Of a stretch of 18,974 bases of DNA, positions 16,212 to 18,974 are shown in pieces. The stretch spans positions 1 to 18,974 of the forward strand of contig JBIINH010000025.1 of the NCBI GenBank assembly GCA_044337585.1. The letters are read 5' to 3'. The notes under the pieces are model-generated. The model ran no database searches. It had not been told where the DNA came from and saw nothing but the letters and a program-made list of their open reading frames with translations. This DNA comes from CAYSBE01 sp044337585. Lineage in GTDB: Bacteria > Bacteroidota > Bacteroidia > UKL13-3. The first letter of the stretch is position 1, and every line of letters starts with the position of its first letter. A program made the position numbers and the translations under genes.

Positions 16212-16721
16212 ATGAAAAGAATTGTTTCAATATTGTTTCTTGGTTTGGTATTTTGCCACTTCCATGCACTCGCACAATACGATACAACCGGATTTTTTGG
16301 TCAATATAAATATGATTGGTCGCTTGTTAAACTTGACAATAAGTATGGCTTTATAAATGATAAAGGAAAAGAAGTTGTTTCTGCTATTTATGACAGCATC
16401 GGGTATTTTGAAGTATACAGGTATAATTGGGCCTTGGTAAAACACTACAATAAGTATGGTTTTATAAATGATAAAGGAAAGGAAGTTGTTCCTGCTATTT
16501 ATGACAGCATCGGATATTTTGAAGTGTACAGGTATAATTGGGCCTTGGTAAAACATGACAATAAATATGGTTTCATAAATGATAAAGGAAAAGAAGTTGT
16601 TCCTGCTATTTACGACAGCATCGGGTATTTTGGTGTCTATAGGGATAATTGGGCCTTGGTAAAAATTGACAGCAAAAGTGGCTTCATCAATACCGAAGGA
16701 AAATTTGTATCAACAAAATAA
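16212..16721 (+). CDS. Secreted WG-repeat protein
   Basis: A 169-residue protein with a signal peptide (MKRIVSILFLGLVFCHFHAL, cleavage near AQ). The rest is a tandem array of a 37-residue unit containing KYGFINDKGKEVV-AIYDSIGYF--Y--NWALVK. This is the WG repeat pattern, named for a W-G/Y-G-F motif, seen in proteins of unknown function thought to form beta-rich scaffolds. Three full units and partial units at both ends are present, and the repeats are almost identical even at the DNA level. WG proteins are usually longer, so this is a small member. It has no co-directional partner close by; the ars promoter begins about 75-100 bases downstream. Exported location is inferred from the signal peptide; no enzymatic function is suggested. 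Confidence 0.85.
   Translation: MKRIVSILFLGLVFCHFHALAQYDTTGFFGQYKYDWSLVKLDNKYGFINDKGKEVVSAIYDSIGYFEVYRYNWALVKHYNKYGFINDKGKEVVPAIYDSIGYFEVYRYNWALVKHDNKYGFINDKGKEVVPAIYDSIGYFGVYRDNWALVKIDSKSGFINTEGKFVSTK
16338..16670 (+). repeat. Three tandem 111-bp coding repeats
   Basis: Units begin at 16338, 16449 and 16560, each exactly 111 bases (37 codons), with a degenerate partial fourth unit from 16671. Differences between units are mostly single-base and often synonymous, indicating recent duplication, slippage or gene conversion rather than ancient repeats. They encode the WG units of the overlapping gene. Confidence 0.9.
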
Positions 16722-16801
16722 ATATTCACAGCAAGACCTTACTCTTGGCTTACTATCCATGCAACTCAGTTAAGATTTTTTAAAAATGCAAAAAGATAAT
16801 A

Positions 16802-16830
16802 TTGCTTTTGTATGCTATATCGTAATATTG
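16802..16830 (+). promoter_or_regulatory. arsRp: Candidate promoter of the ars operon
   Basis: TTG at 16802-16804 and TAATATTG at 16823-16830 are spaced by 18 bases, resembling the same TTG/TAnnATTG form seen before the WG gene. The -7-like element lies inside the ArsR operator palindrome, so bound repressor would block it. The stretch TAATATTGC also occurs at 16797-16805. Prediction by eye. Confidence 0.4.
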
Positions 16831-16846
16831 CAATATTAAATATTAC
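16822..16846. promoter_or_regulatory. Putative ArsR operator
   Basis: A perfect 16-base palindrome TAATATTGCAATATTA lies at 16823-16838. A second, wider inverted repeat pairs GTAATATT (16822-16829) with AATATTAC (16839-16846), so three half-sites are packed into 25 bases just before the arsR ATG at 16849. This layout fits a dimeric winged-helix repressor acting on its own operon. Confidence 0.65.
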
Positions 16847-16848
16847 AA

Positions 16849-17181
16849 ATGGGAGCCACCAAAACCGAACATTTTACCGAAAAACAAAACAGCATAGCCA
16901 CGCTTGCCAAGGCATTAGGACATCCGGCAAGGGTAGCCATTATTGATTACCTGCTTTCGGTGGATGCTTGTATCTGTAGCGATATTGTCAATGTAATTCC
17001 GCTGTCACAGCCAACGGTATCTCAACACCTCAAAGAGCTAAAAAATGCCGGTGTCATAAAAGGAGACATTGAGGGCAACACAATTTGCTATTGCATTGAT
17101 GAAAAAGCAATCGGCACTTTGCAAAAATATTTTGCACGTATTGAAACCAACTTAAACAAAAAAAATAAAAAGTGTTGCTGA
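16849..17181 (+). CDS. arsR: ArsR-family arsenic-responsive repressor
   Basis: This 110-residue winged-helix protein should repress its own operon until As(III) (or Sb(III)) binds. KALGHPARVAIIDYLL (21-36) leads into the metal-site helix with C41-x-C43 (DACICSDI), similar in placement to the ELCVCDL site of the classical plasmid R773 ArsR. The recognition helix is SQPTVSQHLKEL (53-64), followed by the wing containing C80 and C82 (NTICYCIDE). The protein ends in a vicinal Cys pair (C109-C110), also common in ArsR proteins of Bacteroidota. A palindromic site abuts the start codon. It is the first gene of an operon leading to Acr3, which supports arsenic rather than another metal. Confidence 0.9.
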   Translation: MGATKTEHFTEKQNSIATLAKALGHPARVAIIDYLLSVDACICSDIVNVIPLSQPTVSQHLKELKNAGVIKGDIEGNTICYCIDEKAIGTLQKYFARIETNLNKKNKKCC

Positions 17182-17209
17182 TTGAATAAAAGAAAATAAA
17201 TCATAAAAA

Positions 17210-17677
17210 ATGAATATAGAACAGATAAAAAATCAATTGAAATCAGTTGATGAAGTAAACTTTGAATTGCAAAATGGAACAATGGTTCCAGCACATTTTC
17301 ACATTACCGAAATAGGGGTTGTTACCAAACACTTTATCGATTGTGGCGGTACAATCAGGACAGAAAAAGTTGCAAATTTTCAATTATGGAATGCCAATGA
17401 TATTGACCATCGGCTGAAACCCGAAAAACTGCTTAGTATTATCGAGCTTTCTGAAGAAAAACTTGGATTGACCAACTTGGAAATTGAAGTGGAACACCAG
17501 GCAGAAACCATTGGGAAATATGATTTAGATTTTAATGGGAAAAACTTTGTCTTGGTTTCAAAATATACAGCTTGCTTGGCTGAAGACAGTTGTGGTATAC
17601 CTAAAGAGAAATTGAGAGTCAACCTTTCTACATTGGCTACGGGCAATACATGTACTCCCGGTGGCGGTTGCTGTTAA
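17210..17677 (+). CDS. DUF6428-type Cys-rich protein of the ars operon
   Basis: A 155-residue cytosolic protein with no signal peptide. It has a conserved-looking block AHFHITEIGVVTKHFIDCGG (28-47) with two His and Cys45, an LWNANDIDHRL segment (59-69), a mixed alpha/beta middle, and a Cys-rich C-terminus: C122, C128, C148, and the final pair C154-C155 in the glycine-rich tail GGGCC. This matches a small protein I recall as DUF6428, typically encoded between arsR and arsC or acr3 in Bacteroidota arsenic operons. No function is established. The clustered cysteines suggest binding of As(III), perhaps as a chaperone feeding the permease, but that is inference. It starts 28 bases after arsR and ends 10 bases before acr3. 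Confidence 0.7.
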   Translation: MNIEQIKNQLKSVDEVNFELQNGTMVPAHFHITEIGVVTKHFIDCGGTIRTEKVANFQLWNANDIDHRLKPEKLLSIIELSEEKLGLTNLEIEVEHQAETIGKYDLDFNGKNFVLVSKYTACLAEDSCGIPKEKLRVNLSTLATGNTCTPGGGCC

Positions 17678-17687
17678 ATTCATAAAT

Positions 17688-18758
17688 ATGACAGTAAATA
17701 ATTGTGCCCCTGTAGCCAATAGAAAGAAGTTGAGCTTTTTGGATCGCTTCTTAACGCTATGGATATTTATAGCCATGTTGGCCGGAGTATCAATTGGGTA
17801 TTTTATTCCCACGAGTAATCAATTTATCAGTTCATTCTCTTCAGGTACAACCAATATTCCTTTGGCTATTGGATTAATATTGATGATGTACCCACCACTG
17901 GCAAAGGTGAAGTATGAGCAGATGGGAAAGGTTTTTAAAAACACAAAAGTGCTTGGCGTATCCTTGCTATTAAATTGGATTGTTGGCCCGATACTGATGT
18001 TCTTTTTGGCATTAATTTTTTTACAAGGATATCCAGAATACATGATCGGATTAATCCTGATAGGATTGGCACGTTGTATTGCTATGGTCGTGGTATGGAA
18101 TGATTTGGCTGATGGCAATAGGGAATATGCTGCAGGCCTCATCGCATTGAATAGTATTTTTCAGGTGTTGCTTTATAGCTTCTATGCTTACATTTTCATC
18201 ACCATACTTCCTCCCGTTTTCGGTTTCACCGGGTTTGATGTGAATATTGAAATAGCACAAATTGCTGAAAGTGTAGGGATATATTTAGGCATTCCATTTG
18301 CATTGGGCATCATTAGTCGATATGCACTTATTAAATTCAAAGGAGACCAATGGTTTCAAGAAAAATATGTTCCGATAATCTCTCCCATTACGTTGATTGC
18401 TTTGTTGTTTACCATTGTGGTGATGTTTAGTTTAAAAGGGGAACTCATCGTGCAAATACCAATGGATGTTATTCGTATAGCAATTCCACTTGTTATCTAT
18501 TTTGTAGTAATGTTCGTTGCAAGTTTTTTTGCCGGAAAATATTTTGGTGCTGATTATTCAAAGAGCGCATCTATTGCATTTACAGCAACAGGAAACAATT
18601 TTGAATTGGCTATTGCTGTTGCTATTGGTGTGTTTGGCATCAACAGCGGACAAGCTTTTGCAGGTGTTATAGGGCCATTGGTAGAAGTGCCTGCCTTAAT
18701 CGCTTTAGTTAATGTTGCTTTTTGGTTTAGAAAAAAATATTACTCAAATAACAGTTAA
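17688..18758 (+). CDS. acr3: Acr3-family arsenite efflux permease
   Basis: A 356-residue integral inner-membrane protein with about ten hydrophobic segments, length and pattern typical of the Acr3 (BASS superfamily) arsenite transporters. It starts at the ATG at 17688; an in-frame GTG at 17661 lies within the previous gene. The signature GLARCIAMVVVWNDLADGN contains Cys130, equivalent to the cysteine shown to be essential for arsenite transport in characterised Acr3 proteins. The later FTATGNNFELAIAVAIGVFG segment (about residues 304-323) and VIGPLVEVPALIALVN near the C-terminus are also family hallmarks. It exports As(III) using the proton gradient. Acr3 lies last but one in the visible ars operon, 20 bases before a metallophosphoesterase gene. 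Confidence 0.95.
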   Translation: MTVNNCAPVANRKKLSFLDRFLTLWIFIAMLAGVSIGYFIPTSNQFISSFSSGTTNIPLAIGLILMMYPPLAKVKYEQMGKVFKNTKVLGVSLLLNWIVGPILMFFLALIFLQGYPEYMIGLILIGLARCIAMVVVWNDLADGNREYAAGLIALNSIFQVLLYSFYAYIFITILPPVFGFTGFDVNIEIAQIAESVGIYLGIPFALGIISRYALIKFKGDQWFQEKYVPIISPITLIALLFTIVVMFSLKGELIVQIPMDVIRIAIPLVIYFVVMFVASFFAGKYFGADYSKSASIAFTATGNNFELAIAVAIGVFGINSGQAFAGVIGPLVEVPALIALVNVAFWFRKKYYSNNS

Positions 18759-18778
18759 CAAATTTAATAAATACCTGT

Positions 18779-18974
18779 ATGACCAGAATTGCATTATTCA
18801 GTGATATTCACTCGAACCTTCCCGCATTGGAAGCATTTTTCAAAGACATTGAAATAACAAAACCTGACTCCGTATACTGCTTAGGTGATTTAGTGGGCTA
18901 CAATATTTGGCCCAATGAAGTGATCGATGAAATTAGAAAAAGAGGTATTCCCACTATTGCCGGGAATTATGATT
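18779..18974 (+). CDS. Calcineurin-like metallophosphoesterase, truncated at right edge
   Basis: The first 65 residues of a metallophosphoesterase are visible before the window ends. The metal-binding motifs are clear: FSDIHSN with Asp9 and His11, CLGDLVGY with Asp37, and the start of the third motif AGNYD with Asn63. The Y in GNYD replaces the more usual H of GNHD. Such proteins hydrolyse phosphodiesters or phosphomonoesters and belong to the YfcE/DUF2156-like broad family. It starts 20 bases after acr3, so it probably belongs to the ars operon. Metallophosphoesterases also occur in arsenosugar-synthesis gene sets; whether that applies here depends on sequence beyond the window. Confidence 0.85.
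   Translation, partial: MTRIALFSDIHSNLPALEAFFKDIEITKPDSVYCLGDLVGYNIWPNEVIDEIRKRGIPTIAGNYD

Noticed and set aside
16338..16721. CRISPR-like or satellite repeat
   Set aside because: The period is 111 bases with no spacers and it keeps an open reading frame; it is a coding WG repeat.
15380..18974. Genomic island integrated at the tRNA gene, carrying the ars operon
   Set aside because: No integrase and no visible copy of the tRNA 3' end further along; the tRNA is followed by its own terminator and by ssb. The right boundary is outside the window, so this is unsupported rather than excluded.

Overview
The window looks like chromosomal DNA from a member of the Bacteroidota, probably an environmental relative of Chitinophagales or Sphingobacteriales. 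The clues are moderate-to-low GC, A-rich start contexts without clear Shine-Dalgarno sequences, promoter-like TTG-N18..20-TAnnATTG elements, and the conserved Bacteroidota block nadK - DUF6089/PorG - uppS - bamA - ompH - ompH. The phylum is well supported by gene order and families; the genus is not resolved.

Layout: (1) Positions 1-4444 are the edge of a surface-polysaccharide locus. It holds a plus-strand COG5610-type protein that enters from the left edge, and a convergent minus-strand operon transcribed as methyltransferase, NAD-dependent sugar epimerase, glycosyltransferase. (2) 4514-5080 is a lone class I glutamine amidotransferase (PabA/TrpG). (3) 5131-14574 is a long co-directional envelope/housekeeping block: alpha/beta hydrolase, CBS-ACT protein, NAD kinase, three tandem DUF6089 (PorG-like) outer-membrane proteins, isoprenyl transferase UppS, BamA and two OmpH/Skp-type periplasmic chaperones. 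Several junctions overlap, so translational coupling is likely. The block ends at a perfect 18-bp GC-rich hairpin. (4) 14646-15892 holds a minus-strand HAD phosphatase, a plus-strand tRNA with anticodon CAU (most likely tRNA-Ile2), and a minus-strand short SSB. Two back-to-back intrinsic terminators lie between the tRNA and ssb. (5) 16212-16721 is a secreted WG-repeat protein with near-identical 111-bp repeats. (6) 16797-18974 is an arsenic-resistance operon: ArsR repressor with a palindromic operator over its promoter, a Cys-rich DUF6428 protein, an Acr3 arsenite permease, and a calcineurin-like metallophosphoesterase that runs off the right edge. No arsenate reductase is seen in the visible part.

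How the genes relate: the central block links lipid-carrier synthesis (UppS) with outer-membrane protein transit (OmpH/Skp) and insertion (BamA), alongside PorG-like proteins associated with type IX secretion. The triplication of the PorG-like gene and the composition of the ars operon are the two most noteworthy points. There is no sign of an insertion sequence, integrase, phage gene or CRISPR array.
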